Shown: positions 34,946-45,039, numbered from the stretch's first letter. The stretch is 64,000 nt of DNA from Isochrysis galbana (GCA_018136815.1 CM030935.1:5772448-5836447); one strand, 5' to 3'. Made by a program: numbers and translations. The notes: a model not told the origin generated them from the sequence alone.

Positions 34946-35611
34946 CTTAGCACAAGCGCCTAGTGGGAGTAGTGGTACTAACGCTCAGATGTTTTATTCT
35001 TCTGCTTCTTATTTTTATCCATGAGGACTACGGAAGTACTAAGGTTAAAATCCATCATCGTAGCTCTAGCTTTAGGGCCGCTAGGAGCGTCTCGCCGCCC
35101 CGCCGACTCTCCTTCGCCGTTCGTCCCCAGTCCAAAATTCCAAATGGAGTTTTCCGACCCAAATCACCCGACTCCCGGCGAGGAGGAGGATCAAACCGCA
35201 GCACTAGCCGCCGGTACCGCTCGCGAAGGAGTGGCCCAGAGCCCTCCAGCAACGCTCGACTCGACACGCGCAACTATCGTCAAAGTGTGTGGGTGTCATT
35301 TCTTCCTGCGGGTTCCCAATCGCATTTCGCGGCGCCTCTGCCACATCTCCCGGCTCGTGGACGAGCTTGACTGGCGACCTCTGTCAAAAAACTAGGCAAA
35401 TATGGACACATGCGTAATTGCAATCGAGCGCATCGATCGCACGTGTTGCTCGTGTGCGAGCCAGATATTCCAATAGAACATGCCTTAGTTGCAGTGCTTA
35501 GCCGGGCAGTTGGCCTTGGGCGCGTCGTCTTCCATTGCCTTACCGACGAGCAGGAATTTGGTATGAGGACAGTGGTAATGAAGAAAACTCGTCACTGCCT
35601 GAATGATCGCA
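34946..35611. other. Intergenic, no gene recognised
   Basis: Open frames of up to 135 codons exist on the + strand (34963-35395), but they lack recognisable domains and overlap one another in different frames. I do not call them. Confidence 0.4.
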
Positions 35612-37018
35612 CTATGAGGCCACCTGTGGAGCGACAAATTCCTCTGGAGTGTCGGCCAAGCGGGCGACCACATGCTCGAGTGTCGAACCGGGATAAGTCT
35701 CAACGCAAAGCAAGATGTCCGGAGGTGGGGCGCAAGCCGCATTCTTGGTATCGAGGGCTTCTGCCAGGGCTTCGACCACAGTTTCCTCAATGAAGTCCCG
35801 TGTCGATCTGCCGCCCAGATCGTCGTCCCAGTGACCCGACACATAGTCAATCAACTTAGGTGTGATGCGAAGGGTTGGGGCAGCATCGCCTCGAGTTGCG
35901 CGCAGCCTCTCGCCCACGGCACTCAGCTGTCTATGCACCACGGCTCGCCGCCCCGCCCCCTCTAGAGGCATGAATGGAACAATTGTCCCCAGCCTCCCTA
36001 GATTCTCCCATCGACCATCGCAGATGTCGCGCAAGACCTCGCGCTTAATGGCCGCCATCATGGCAACATCTGCGCGAGTCCCTACGCCCCCAGCAATCGC
36101 CAGGTCCGTGGCGGAGCGCGCGTCCTGCGCGGGAAACACCTGAGCGCATGCCACTGCGGATGTTGCAAGCGCATCGCGTGAGGAATTGATCGCATCTCGC
36201 CCGCAGTTGGTCGTCATGATGATGACAGCCTTTGTAGCGTCCACGGTGTCGCCATTGCCAGATGCGATGGAGCCCGAGTCGAGGAAGTTCATGAGGAAGG
36301 TGAGTAGCCCGTCGGCGGCCCGATCGACTTCGTCGAAGAGAATGACACAAGAAGTATGGTCGCGACCCTTACCCCCCATCTTCAGAGCCCGCCTGTCTTC
36401 TGCCTGCCGAATAAAGTTTGTCAGCTCGCCACCCTCCTTGTAGCCGACGTAGTTGGGATCTCCACCAGTGAGGCGGTTGAATTTGGAGGGGTGAGAGAAC
36501 TCGGACAAGTTCCATCGCCTGAAGTTTTTGTCAGGAATGCACGACCCAAGCAGGGCCTCGCAGCACGCCATCCCCAGCTCCGTCTTGCCCACCCCCGAGG
36601 GCCCAGCGAAGAGCATCCGTAGCGGGCGGTCCGCGTCAGAGAGACCGAGCATCCGCCGGCGGAGCGCTCGGACCACGACGTCCTTGGCGGCGATCTGGCC
36701 GTCAATGCGCGCGTCGAGCGCCTTCAAGAGCGCGCGAAGATGGCTTCCCCCTGTCGGCGCGGCGGGCGCTGCCGCGAGCTCAGCCTCGAGCCTGGCGCTC
36801 TCAGCCTCGCGCTGTTTGCGCCGCCGCTCCGCCGCGATTGCCGCCTCAATCCTTGCGGCGCCCGAGGCGGCCTGCTTGGAGATGGGCTGAGAGACTGGTG
36901 CGCCCGACGTCGTCTTCACCCCCGGCACCCGGTCGCTCGCCATGATACGGATCGAGCGGCTGAGCCTGGCGGCAGCGGGCGGCAGTCGCACGGCGGACCA
37001 TGAGAGCATCCCTCTCAT
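35612..37018 (-). CDS. ClpB/AAA-2-type AAA+ ATPase, probably mitochondrial
   Basis: Single exon, 465-468 aa. The start is taken at 37018 or 37009, because the leader 'MLSWSAVRLPPAAARLSRSIRI' is an Arg-rich amphipathic helix typical of mitochondrial import; an internal Met at 36943 is the alternative. A charged helix (about residues 50-80) is followed by one AAA+ module of the ClpB D2 kind: Walker A 'GPSGVGKTELG', 'NLSEFSHPSKFNRLTGG' with 'YVGYKEGGELT' (pore loop 'GYKEG'), Walker B 'VILFDEVD', and sensor 1 'IIMTTNCG'. A C-terminal small domain carries a sensor-2-like 'GGRSTRDFIEE'. Having one module it is shorter than ClpB and resembles torsin or CLPB/Skd3-like unfoldases; which one is unresolved. 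Confidence 0.82.
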   Translation of the reverse strand: MRGMLSWSAVRLPPAAARLSRSIRIMASDRVPGVKTTSGAPVSQPISKQAASGAARIEAAIAAERRRKQREAESARLEAELAAAPAAPTGGSHLRALLKALDARIDGQIAAKDVVVRALRRRMLGLSDADRPLRMLFAGPSGVGKTELGMACCEALLGSCIPDKNFRRWNLSEFSHPSKFNRLTGGDPNYVGYKEGGELTNFIRQAEDRRALKMGGKGRDHTSCVILFDEVDRAADGLLTFLMNFLDSGSIASGNGDTVDATKAVIIMTTNCGRDAINSSRDALATSAVACAQVFPAQDARSATDLAIAGGVGTRADVAMMAAIKREVLRDICDGRWENLGRLGTIVPFMPLEGAGRRAVVHRQLSAVGERLRATRGDAAPTLRITPKLIDYVSGHWDDDLGGRSTRDFIEETVVEALAEALDTKNAACAPPPDILLCVETYPGSTLEHVVARLADTPEEFVAPQVAS

Positions 37019-38233
37019 CCCTCTCGTTTGGGCGTCTGGCCGTTTGCCTCGACGAGCTTGGGGGGGTGGGTGGGGTGGGGTGGGGAGGGCGAGGGAGGTG
37101 AAGAGGGGGAGAGGGGGAAGAGGAAAGAATTCTGGGGGAGGGAAAGAGGAAAGAGCAGAGAAGAGAGGGGAAGAGAGAGGGGACATAAGGGGGAAGAGAG
37201 GAGAAGAGGAGAGAGGGAGAGAGAAGCTGTGAATGAGCTCGTGAAGGAAAAAGAAAATACTAGTAGTACTAGTACTAACAACTAACAACACCCCCCCCAA
37301 AGTAGTTTTAAAGGAGAGGAGAAGATCAAAGGGCAAAGGGGGGAACTGGGGTGGAGATCAAAGCGTCTCGGGCGCCTAGATTCCACCAGCGGCGATCACG
37401 GCTCGAAACGCGTTGGCAAGAATGTCGAACACTGAAATCGGGTATTTTTTCGAAAGCATTTTGCCGGAAGACGGAAGACTCCCGGTTTTTTTTGCTGATC
37501 TCCCATACCAGAACCTATATATAGGGATAGGGAGCTTATTTAGGCCTTCGTTTGCCCATTACAGATGGTGCCCTCCGCACCCCCCTAGTGAGTGATCGGG
37601 CTAACGTGGGTCGACGCGAGGGAGAGTAGAATGTCAAAGGCGAGCTGATCTAGTTGCCTACCTATAGACCAAAATTCAAGTAGCAAGTAGCAAATAGGGT
37701 AGGGGTAGATAGAGGGTAGAGCTTCTTACAACCGATACGGAGAACAGAACTACAACGGACAACAACACACGTACAGAATACCTACAAGAACAATACGAAG
37801 GCACACCACGCATAACCAAACGGCGCAAAAACTAACGCACAATTTGGACGGACCAACGGACGTCGGTGTTCGTGTTCGAGACGCCGGATACTGACGTGGC
37901 GACATGCGACATGTGACAAGAGAGTGACAGAGCGACAGAGAGCGACGGACTATCACGATCAGATCTCGGAGAGGGAGAACTGACCACCGTAACAGTGCGA
38001 GCATCAAAGATAGTCACAGAACATGGAAGGTAATCACCGAACATTCAAGAGAGCCGTAGAGCATTATGAATGCGACGTCTGAAGAATGTAGAAGAAGAAC
38101 TCTTTCAACATGTACTATTTTTGATAAAACTTAAACGATAATAGGTAAAAACAAAACTGATCCTCTTTCGATAGAACGCGACCTACCACGAGCCGATCGC
38201 GCTCACGCTACGCTCGCGCCGCACTCACGCCTC
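37019..38233. other. Intergenic; purine-rich upstream tract and a diverged dispersed repeat
   Basis: 37060-37240 is G/A-rich on the + strand (C/T-rich on the coding strand of the ATPase), as upstream of other genes here. 37715-37935 is a diverged copy of the roughly 210-bp repeat found in tandem at 59786-60019 and 61344-61540 (shared AGCTTCTTA, CCAAACGG, AAAACTAAC, GACATGCGAC blocks). No gene was recognised. Confidence 0.5.
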
Positions 38234-40219
38234 TCACATTTGGACGGAGAGCACCGCCGTGCTCCACGGACCGAGCGGCGGGAGCATGATGGAGGAGCTC
38301 GGTCCAACGGTCAGATGGATCGGCGTGGCGTACCGTGCGTAGGCGCCGAACTGTTCTCCAGTCACGTTGGCCTGGACGAGACCCCGCGGCAAGCCGTCGA
38401 GCACAAGCGAGACGGTGTGGGTCTGGCCGCTCGGGTTGGCAACGATGAGTAGTGACGAGTCACTTTGACGGAGTGCCACCGCTGTCACCACCGGCTGCGG
38501 CGTGTCTGGCCATGGAAACGGGTCGGCGCCGGGGGCGGTGTCAAAAACGCGGACCAGGTAGTCGGGTGGCACGACGGTCGGGTTGGATCGGAATGCGTTG
38601 CGGATCATCTTGAAGGCTTCGAACGCGGGCCGGAAGGCGGGCGTGGTGTTGAGCACCGCCGCATACTGATCCTCATCGCCCGCTAACAACCCCCATGCCA
38701 TCTTTCCGACGGCGTAGTCATCGTTCGCCTCCCAGTACACGAGCCCCAGGTCGACGGGCTGACCAACACTGGCCGACCACCCGGCCATCCGAACCAGCCG
38801 GTCGATGGTGGTGGTGGCGAAGCTGGGCAGGTCCGATGCGGGCAGGTACTCGTTTTGGCCCCATCCCCATCCCTGCGGTATCCGTACGGCGGCGGCGGTG
38901 GTGAAGGGTGGGATGTTAAGCCACGGCCAGTAGGGTGTGGATGTGTTCGATGGCAGCGGGAACTCTTCGTCCCACGATGTGCCAAATTCGGTCATGAGCA
39001 CGTACGGCTTGGAGTTGTTCTTCACAAAGAGGAAGAAGTCGTGATTGAACTGGTCAAAGTAGTTGTACCAATGTGGGTGCCACGGGTCCTTGGTGTTGAG
39101 CGGGAACTTGTCATCCCACGCGTGGGCCGAGTAGCCAGCCAAGCAACCGAGCACATCGACCTCGGCCCCGTTGTAGCTCAAAGTCCTGCAGTGGGGCGCA
39201 GAGACAGGCGCCGACGCGTCGTCCCAAGGGGGCGGTGTGATGAGGATGCCAACGACTCCCATAGGTGTCTTGCGAATGATTTTCACAAATGCATATCCAC
39301 GCGCACCCTGCTTGTGCGCGTGTCCTTCTCCGTGCCAATTTGGGTCGATGTGCACAAGCTGCCTGCTACGCCGCTGTGTGTATGTCTTCCCCCTCCTCTT
39401 CCCCCCTCCGCCTCCAATTACACACCTGGGCATCTGCTGCAGGTACTCGAGGGTCGCAGAGATCGAATAGCAGCCCGGCCCGACAATCTTCGTCTCATAA
39501 CCCGCGATAGGCGGAAGCGTCTGGAGCTGCAGCTTGGTGGCGACCAGAAGCTTGGAGTACTGGAGCACACTCATGTACTGCTGATCATTCTCACCTGGTG
39601 TGTTGGGCTCGTTGAACAACTCGACGAAGTCGGGCGGCGAGCCAAGCGGGCCGGCAAGGTAGTGGATGCTCACGGCCAGGAAGACGGCATACTGATGCGC
39701 GAGCGTGTCGTTGAGCGTGCCCCAGCCAGGATTAGGCCCGCACTTGCACGCGAATGCAGGTGGGATGTTGAAGAATGTGCTTATCGTCCGAAGCCCATAT
39801 CCCTTTGCCTGCGTGTGCAAGGCCTTGGCGCCAAACCAAGGGCTGCGCCATTCGCTCGGCTCATCCTGCAGCGCCGGCGGGAATTGGCCGATCATCCACT
39901 CGAGCGCCGCGTCGGTGCGGTTGAAGAGGCCCTGGCTGATGGCGAGGGAGAGGGCCTGCCCGCTGAACTCGGGAATATCGACCCAGTTCTGGTTGCCGGG
40001 CTTGGCTCGCACGTAGGAGCCTGCGAGCAGCTGCGGCCGACCTGTGACCGCCACTCCGTCCAGCCCGTCCCTCTGCGCGTCATTGGGCCAGGCAGTGGCG
40101 CCCACGCCGGAGAAGGTGGTGAGGCTCGGCGATGAGAAGTTGAAGCGGATCGGAGGCGGAGAGCCCCAGTTGGGGAAAGTGCCAAAGCCGAGCGATGAGA
40201 GATAGACCATCGGCCACAT
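38234..40219 (-). CDS. Clan GH-A glycoside hydrolase, GH30-like
   Basis: Two exons (complement 40219-39426 and 39185-38234), about 581 aa. The 240-nt intron has GT-AG ends, is a multiple of three and lacks stops, so retention would keep the frame. A (beta/alpha)8 barrel is suggested by 'FVELFNEPN' (acid/base Glu, about residue 203) and 'VLMTEFGTSW' (nucleophile Glu, about 330), the Glu pair of clan GH-A. 'YSAHAWDD' lies between them and a beta-sandwich-like C-terminal domain follows, as in GH30 and GH39. Substrate cannot be read from sequence; a cell-wall or storage beta-glycan is likely. The protein starts abruptly with no signal peptide ('MWPMVYLSSLGFGTFPNWG'), so an upstream exon may exist. 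The family number is uncertain. Confidence 0.72.
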   Translation of the reverse strand: MWPMVYLSSLGFGTFPNWGSPPPIRFNFSSPSLTTFSGVGATAWPNDAQRDGLDGVAVTGRPQLLAGSYVRAKPGNQNWVDIPEFSGQALSLAISQGLFNRTDAALEWMIGQFPPALQDEPSEWRSPWFGAKALHTQAKGYGLRTISTFFNIPPAFACKCGPNPGWGTLNDTLAHQYAVFLAVSIHYLAGPLGSPPDFVELFNEPNTPGENDQQYMSVLQYSKLLVATKLQLQTLPPIAGYETKIVGPGCYSISATLEYLQQMPRCVIGGGGGKRRGKTYTQRRSRQLVHIDPNWHGEGHAHKQGARGYAFVKIIRKTPMGVVGILITPPPWDDASAPVSAPHCRTLSYNGAEVDVLGCLAGYSAHAWDDKFPLNTKDPWHPHWYNYFDQFNHDFFLFVKNNSKPYVLMTEFGTSWDEEFPLPSNTSTPYWPWLNIPPFTTAAAVRIPQGWGWGQNEYLPASDLPSFATTTIDRLVRMAGWSASVGQPVDLGLVYWEANDDYAVGKMAWGLLAGDEDQYAAVLNTTPAFRPAFEAFKMIRNAFRSNPTVVPPDYLVRVFDTAPGADPFPWPDTPQPVVTAVALRQSDSSLLIVANPSGQTHTVSLVLDGLPRGLVQANVTGEQFGAYARYATPIHLTVGPSSSIMLPPLGPWSTAVLSVQM

Positions 40220-40784
40220 TGTCTCCCTGCTCCCTTGCCCCCTCTCCCTGTTCTTCTCCCTCCTGCCTCTCCCTCTGCCTCTCTACCTTACCTTCTGCCT
40301 TTGCCTCTCTGCCTCTCTGCCTCTCTGCCTCTCCCCTCTACCTCATCCACTGCCTCTGACTCTCGCTTCTCCCTTGCTTCTCTCTCTCTCTCTCTCCGTC
40401 CGACTGCGGGGAGCCCGACCTTCTAGAAATAAACTCGCGTCACTTATTCTGTCAACCCGTCGTTTTCTCACGTCTCTCTCTGATGGTTTTCTCTCTTTGC
40501 GGAATGATGCCGATGCCACCCCTTTCCTCCTCACTAACCTTCACGTGGTTACTTACTCCTACCAGATCCTATTCTTATTTCTGTTTTCACGTGAAGTTGT
40601 CGTGTCGTCGCGAAGGTTCTCTCTAACTTCTCAGTTGGTACGTTAGTTGTCTCAATGAGTTTTATATTCGAGTACAGCGATGAAGTCCGGCGGGGGAATT
40701 GGAATGACCCCGTTCCCGTTCCCCAATCTCCGAGCTTGTGTCTCGAACCTCGCCCTCGCAAAGCTCAAGCTCGTGCCATAGATC
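40220..40784. other. Upstream region of the glycoside hydrolase, C/T-rich
   Basis: 40220-40400 is C/T-rich on this strand (purine-rich on the gene's coding strand). Nothing else was recognised to 40784. Confidence 0.4.
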
Positions 40785-40862
40785 ATCATCATCACCATCA
40801 CCGTCACCATCACCATCACCATCACCATCACCATCACCATCACCATCACCAGCACCATCACT
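40785..40862. repeat. (CATCAC)n tandem repeat
   Basis: About 13 units of a CATCAC-type hexamer with few variants. It yields poly-His and Gly-Asp frames that are not genes. Confidence 0.9.
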
Positions 40863-40904
40863 AGGGCGGTCAAACACCATCAAACATCAAGGCAAGGGCT
40901 CGCG

Positions 40905-41285
40905 ATTAATAGGGTGTTTTCAAACCCCCCTATCAGTACCTATTAATAGCCAACCGATCAATAGGGTGGCTAACCTACATGTGAAACACAGCCAAACTTA
41001 GAAATAAAACAGAAAACAGCAAAAACAGTATGTTTTTTGCCGTCGAAAAAAAACAGTGTAAAAAACAGATGTGCGGGGCAGGGGGGCCGCCCGAAATAAA
41101 ACAGCGAAAAACATATGTTTTGGGCCTCCGAAAAAAAACACTGTTCCTGTGTTCCACATGTAGGGTGGCTAAAAACCACCGATTAATCGCCTATTAATTA
41201 CTATTAATTGGCCACATCTCAACACCCCCTATGAATCGCCTATCGCCTATTAAAATACCTATTAATAGTCATCACACAGTACGCA
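40905..41285. repeat. AT-rich segment with TATTAATAG-type repeats
   Basis: Variants of CCTATTAATAG/GATTAATAGG recur at 40905-40965 and 41180-41272, on both sides of the MITE below. AT content is far above that of the surroundings. Confidence 0.6.
40974..41164. mobile_element. hAT-type MITE, 191 bp
   Basis: It has 18-bp terminal inverted repeats with one mismatch (CCTACATGTGAAACACAG at 40974-40991; its near-complement at 41147-41164). They are flanked by a perfect 8-bp duplication GTGGCTAA (40966-40973 and 41165-41172). An 8-bp target duplication is the hAT hallmark, and the end resembles the hAT element end at 9343-9360. It has no coding capacity. Confidence 0.85.
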
Positions 41286-41790
41286 CGACTCCCGAAGGGT
41301 GGGCGACACGCCCTACTCCAACGCGCACGGCGAAAAATGGAAAGCGCTAGCTAGGAGGCATAGACTCCAAGACGTACATCACACGATGCGACTGGGGCCG
41401 AGTGTCGGCTACACGAGAATGGCCGCCACCATTCACACGAGAATTGATCGCATCTACCATAGTAAGAGCGCAGATGCCTTTCAATGGCAGCAACACGGGC
41501 CGTGCCCGGACCTGTTTTCCGGCAAAGCCGCGTCAGACCACCTTCCCGTCCTTGCCCTTTTTGAAACGCCGGGATATAAAGAGGGAAGAATCTTCGACAA
41601 GCCAATTGACCTGGGCATAATACACGAAAAAGGAGCGCTGCAGACGGTAGAACTGCTACTGCAGACCGCCAGCCGGAAGATCGGCGAGGGGGAAGACATA
41701 GAGTCCGTATGGGCCGCCACAAAAGACAATATAGCCACATTCCTTAGAGGATATTGGTGGAAAGGGTGTTGTCAGTCTCGCGTAAGAATG
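41284..41790 (+). pseudogene. LINE APE-type endonuclease fragment
   Basis: The frame (ATG at 41299) encodes the C-terminal part of an apurinic-like endonuclease ('ATIHTRIDRIYHS' ... 'SDHLPVLALFE', the R-x-D and catalytic S-D-H motifs). It continues into the usual linker and loses homology near 41780. This is the domain missing from LINE copies 1 and 2. Neither end shows a tail or duplication. Confidence 0.75.
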
Positions 41791-41907
41791 AACAAAAGAT
41801 GCGAGACCCCCACGCTAGTAGGTCACGTTGACGACCAAAAGCGTTCAATTATCCCCATCCCTTTCGTTGAGGCGAGAAGCGTTCAATCACCACTAGCTAA
41901 CGTCACA

Positions 41908-41923
41908 CCGCATCAATACACTA
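41908..41923. repeat. Target-site duplication of nested LINE, copy at its 3' side
   Basis: CCGCATCAATACACTA recurs exactly at 43451-43466, flanking the reversed LINE. The 3' tail of the LINE (A9 on this strand, 41923-41931) abuts it. Confidence 0.88.
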
Positions 41924-43450
41924 AAAAAAAACTTCTTAATAGTCTCGCCGCGCGCGCGACCCTGCAAAGTATCTACGCAGCCACGCCCGCTTCCCTTCCC
42001 TCCCCCTCCACCTGCCTTGCGGCTCGTCCCCTCGTGCTCTACCTAGGGGCTGGGTGTAGTGGGTTTTTAGCGGCAGACGGTGTGTACCGATTCTCGACGG
42101 CCTGGTTCTCCCCTTCCTCCTGTGCCATCGGGCTACCGGCTGATGAGTGTTTGTTTTCTGTGCTGGGCGTCAGGCAACTGTGGTCATTATGACTAAGGTC
42201 TGTCGTCGGTTGGTCGGCTCGCGACTAGCGGCTAGGGGTCGCTTGGTTAGGCAAGACGCTTTGCTATGTTAAGGGCTTTCGCTACCAGTGATAGATTCGT
42301 GTTCATTACCAAGGCGCCTTTGTTGTTAGTTGAAAAGACGGGGGCGCTGAGGTCGTGTGGAGATTTGATTTTCGGCTTCCTTCCTTGGGTGGCCTTGCGC
42401 GTGCGTGCGGTTGAGAAATCGTTCGGAGGTTCACGACCTCTGACGAGGACCGTGAACCTGCTTAGGACTCTCTCGATGACCGGCACGTGGTGGAAGGTGT
42501 GATTTTCAAATTCCACCTTGTAGAAGTCACCAATGATGTATCTCCATGCTATTAGGTAGAGGGCTTTGAGGCTGTCCGGCGTCGGGGAGTTCGGGTACGC
42601 AAATAGTCTGTCTTTGAGTTTTTGAGTCGTCGATCTGTCTTTCGCCGGGGTGTATCCCGCTATAGCTTCTATGGTTTGAAATATCGGGAGCGTGGACGGG
42701 CACCTAGCTAGGTGCGTCGAGTTTTCTCTGTGTTTCCCGCAGAGCCTACACTTTGTGGTGACCGCCGCCGTGAAACGGTTGCGCGTACCCAGCCTCCTGT
42801 GTGTAACGTGTTTAAAATGTAGGTGTTTGTCTGTGTGTTTTAATAGGGGGTGAGTGTAGAGTTTCGCCACGTGCTTCCACTCGTCGTGTGTCAGGCCAAT
42901 CTTGCGGGCCCACGCTTCCCGCGCTGGCTGAGGTTTTCCGCCGGAGCCGTCTCCCTTTAGCTCTCGTGTTATATCCGATACGGTGATTTGGTCTAGTTGC
43001 GTCTTTTCGCTAAGCGTGTACTCGTCCGCGAGAGGGAATTCGAGGTGTTTTGGGCCTTTTAGCCCATTCTCCCATTTGGCGGGAGCGTAGTAGTGCCTTT
43101 CTTCGCCCGGTTTCGCTACCTCGGTGGTGTTCATAGTTTCCCCTAGGTAGTTGGTGTTTGTATACATCCATATGTTATTCATTCTAGTGATGTACGTATC
43201 GCTTTCAGAGACTCTGGTTTCTCTAGGTGCGTCTGCCGGCGCTGCGGACGTGTTTGGCGTCTCCCTGTTCCCTTCGGTGGGGGCCGGGTCAGAGGGCGGG
43301 GTCTCTTTCGCTTTCGCCAGGAGGTGCGAGACATGTTGCACTACTCGTTCCCACGAGTCTAGGAATTCCGTTTTTAGTATTTTGCTCCCCTTATGATCAA
43401 ATATTTCAGGGAGGTGCTCTAGGTATCGTGCGCATTCTTCGCGTGTGTAG
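41924..43450 (-). mobile_element. 5'-truncated LINE insertion with T-tail
   Basis: Reading on the - strand it starts abruptly in the reverse transcriptase C-terminal region, runs through a stop and a 3' UTR of about 320 bp, and ends ...AGAAG followed by nine T. It is bounded by a perfect 16-bp target duplication. 5' truncation and variable-length duplications are the signature of target-primed reverse transcription. Its 3' UTR recurs at 34038-34125 and 62465-62582. Confidence 0.88.
42247..43450 (-). pseudogene. LINE reverse transcriptase C-terminal part with zinc knuckle
   Basis: The open frame continues upstream of its first Met (43341) to the insertion edge near 43450 ('EECARYLE', as in copy 1 'EECAQYLR'). 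It aligns with the last 400 residues of LINE copy 1, including the C-x2-C-x8-H-x3-C knuckle ('CRLCGKHRENSTHLARC', near 42730) and 'HLHFKHVTHRR'. The polymerase domain is missing, so this is a dead copy. Confidence 0.85.
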
Positions 43451-43466
43451 CCGCATCAATACACTA
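43451..43466. repeat. Target-site duplication of nested LINE, second copy
   Basis: Exact repeat of 41908-41923. Confidence 0.88.
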
Positions 43467-43695
43467 GCTAACGTCACACTGAGGTTGGTCAATCCGATGC
43501 TGTCAAAAATATATAATGAGCGTGTGTGAGACGTGGATCGTGATTTCAACGAGATATCGACCCTGCCCCAAATCGAAGGAATGGAGTCAGACCACGTCGG
43601 TGTTTCAACATGTGAAGTGTCAAGTTGAGTCAAGTAACCTTCAGGTGACAACAAAAGGTGTTAGCAGGGATGGGGATAATTGAACGCTTTTGGTC

Positions 43696-43816
43696 TCAGC
43701 ATGCCAGGAGCGGGTGGGTGGTGGGTGGTTCCTCCCCCACAGCAGGGGAGGAGTGGAGAGAGAGGGGGGGGCTCGTGCCCCCCCCATGGTAGAACCAATG
43801 TAAACTTAGTTGACCC
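43696..43816 (-). mobile_element. Dispersed retroposon R-T, 5' portion
   Basis: On the - strand it begins AACTAAG TTTACA TTGGTT (stem-loop) and continues through the G-run/CACGAG/C-run hairpin of the family, then breaks off at the inverted-repeat element. Directly beside it, on the + strand, GCGAGAATATTAAAAG plus T7 (about 43829-43852) looks like a separate 3' end of the same family. Confidence 0.6.
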
Positions 43817-43852
43817 TATCGAGTGAGGCGAGAATATTAAAAGTTTTTTTCT

Positions 43853-44119
43853 AAAAAGAGTTCTAGTAGTACTAGTATCTAGATTTGATGCATAGTGTGC
43901 CATCATGCCATCATGCATCATGCTGCAGGACAGTGCGCACGCACGCCTAGACTAGATAAGACTAAACCATTCAGCACGAAATTAGCGTGCAAAAAATACT
44001 GAAAGCTGCAATCCATCGTCGTGATAGAACAACAATTGATTGCAACGACGCTATCTCCGAAATGCCGTGACTCCCGAGTACCTCATGGGAAATGAAATGC
44101 ACCTCACGCCAAGAGGCAG
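43853..44119. other. Intergenic, nothing recognised
   Basis: About 270 bp between the retroposon pieces and the 3' end of the methyltransferase gene. A short tandem of ATCATGCC occurs near 43902. Confidence 0.5.
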
Positions 44120-45013
44120 TTACGACTCGAAGACACCCACGACGTAGCTTGCCACGAGCCAATTCCTGGCCTGCTGCAGCTGGACACGAGCGGTCGAAAT
44201 TTTCTTCCAATTGGCCTCCTGAAGCTCCCCCACAATATCTCCATCCAAGCGGCAGCCATCCGTGAGAATCTCGTGGATGGGAGAAGCAATCATCTGCACG
44301 AGAACCGAGAGCGAACAAAAGTGTGAGGGAATCTCGGACGACGCGCTACCCAAAAGGGAGGTGTGGTATGTGTGAGAGTGAGCATGGTGCAGCTCCAGCC
44401 GTCTGCTCACCTGTAGCCTGCGCGTCGTCGTCGACCCGAGTGCAAGTGTCGGCTCATAGATGACGAGGGGAGAACCGGTCTTCAACACGCGCCGCAGCTC
44501 AGGCAGAGAAGCGGTCGTGTTTGAGCGGCAGAGCGCGCCAAGGGAGAGCACGGCGTCCACCGACGCATCGCCCACGCCCGTCAGATTGGTCACTGTCAGG
44601 TTCAGCGGCGCCGCTGCGCCAGCCGCTGCGCTGGCCGAGGCGAGTGCTGGCATCAGGAGCGGCCGCTCGTCGACTGGTACAGCGTTCGGGCCGAGGCCAG
44701 GCAGCTTGAGGATAGAGGGGTAGGAGGCTGCGCCGAGCACGAGCACGTTGCCTTCGAATCTTGACACGTATGACGATACGAGCGAGCGTGCCTCCGCCTC
44801 TGCTTCGCCCCCAAAGTCCCGCTGAGAGAGCCAGCTAGTGACAGCCGCAAAGCGAGGCACTGCTCCTGCTGGCCCGACAGCTGAGCCTGGCGAGGCGAGC
44901 ACGGCGCAAAAGCAGGCGAGAATGGCCATTGGCACTACGCGTGACCAGGCAGGTGCGTCGTCCTTCGCCTCCTTCTCCGCCAGCTTGGCCGCAATGTTAC
45001 TGCTCGACGTCAT
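44120..45013 (-). CDS. METTL7-like class I SAM-dependent methyltransferase, membrane-anchored
   Basis: Two exons (complement 45013-44411 and 44293-44120; GT-AG, 117-nt in-frame intron without stops), about 258 aa. The start chosen is 'MTSSSN'; upstream codons lie in the CT repeat. A membrane helix ('VVPMAILACFCAVLASPG', about 28-45) precedes a Rossmann-like domain with motif I variant 'VLVLGAASYP'. 'DASVDAVLSLGALCRSN' and 'LRRVLKTGSPLVIYEP' match motifs IV-VI of UbiE/METTL7-type enzymes. Exon 2 has 'DGCRLDGDIVGELQEANW', equivalent to the METTL7 'GC.L.R....I..AGF' tail. Methylation substrate is unknown (lipid, thiol or quinone in relatives). The glycine-rich SAM loop is degenerate, so activity is uncertain. 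Confidence 0.68.
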   Translation of the reverse strand: MTSSSNIAAKLAEKEAKDDAPAWSRVVPMAILACFCAVLASPGSAVGPAGAVPRFAAVTSWLSQRDFGGEAEAEARSLVSSYVSRFEGNVLVLGAASYPSILKLPGLGPNAVPVDERPLLMPALASASAAAGAAAPLNLTVTNLTGVGDASVDAVLSLGALCRSNTTASLPELRRVLKTGSPLVIYEPTLALGSTTTRRLQVSRRLELHHAHSHTYHTSLLGSASSEIPSHFCSLSVLVQMIASPIHEILTDGCRLDGDIVGELQEANWKKISTARVQLQQARNWLVASYVVGVFES

Positions 45014-45039
45014 GGCCTGCACGCCCGCTCCCTTGCTCT

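Larger units (their letters stand above)
41833..43695. mobile_element. Inverted-repeat element interrupted by a LINE
   Basis: A 30-bp perfect inverted repeat bounds this stretch (41833-41862 and the complement of 43666-43695; it begins GACCAAAAGCG). Without the nested LINE the element would be about 320 bp, MITE-sized, and includes a tandem 28-bp duplication at the LINE insertion point. No coding frame and no clear outer target duplication were seen. Confidence 0.65.

Noticed and set aside
34963-35395. Secreted protein suggested by a hydrophobic start at 34963
   Set aside because: The overlapping frame at 35021 is equally open, neither shows a domain, and the hydrophobic start lies in T-rich DNA next to the hairpin array.
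38855-40135. 426-codon frame antisense to the glycoside hydrolase
   Set aside because: It is the mirror of a well-supported gene in GC-rich DNA, crosses its intron and shows no domain.
40655-40883. Poly-His and Gly-Asp frames
   Set aside because: They are translations of the (CATCAC)n repeat only.
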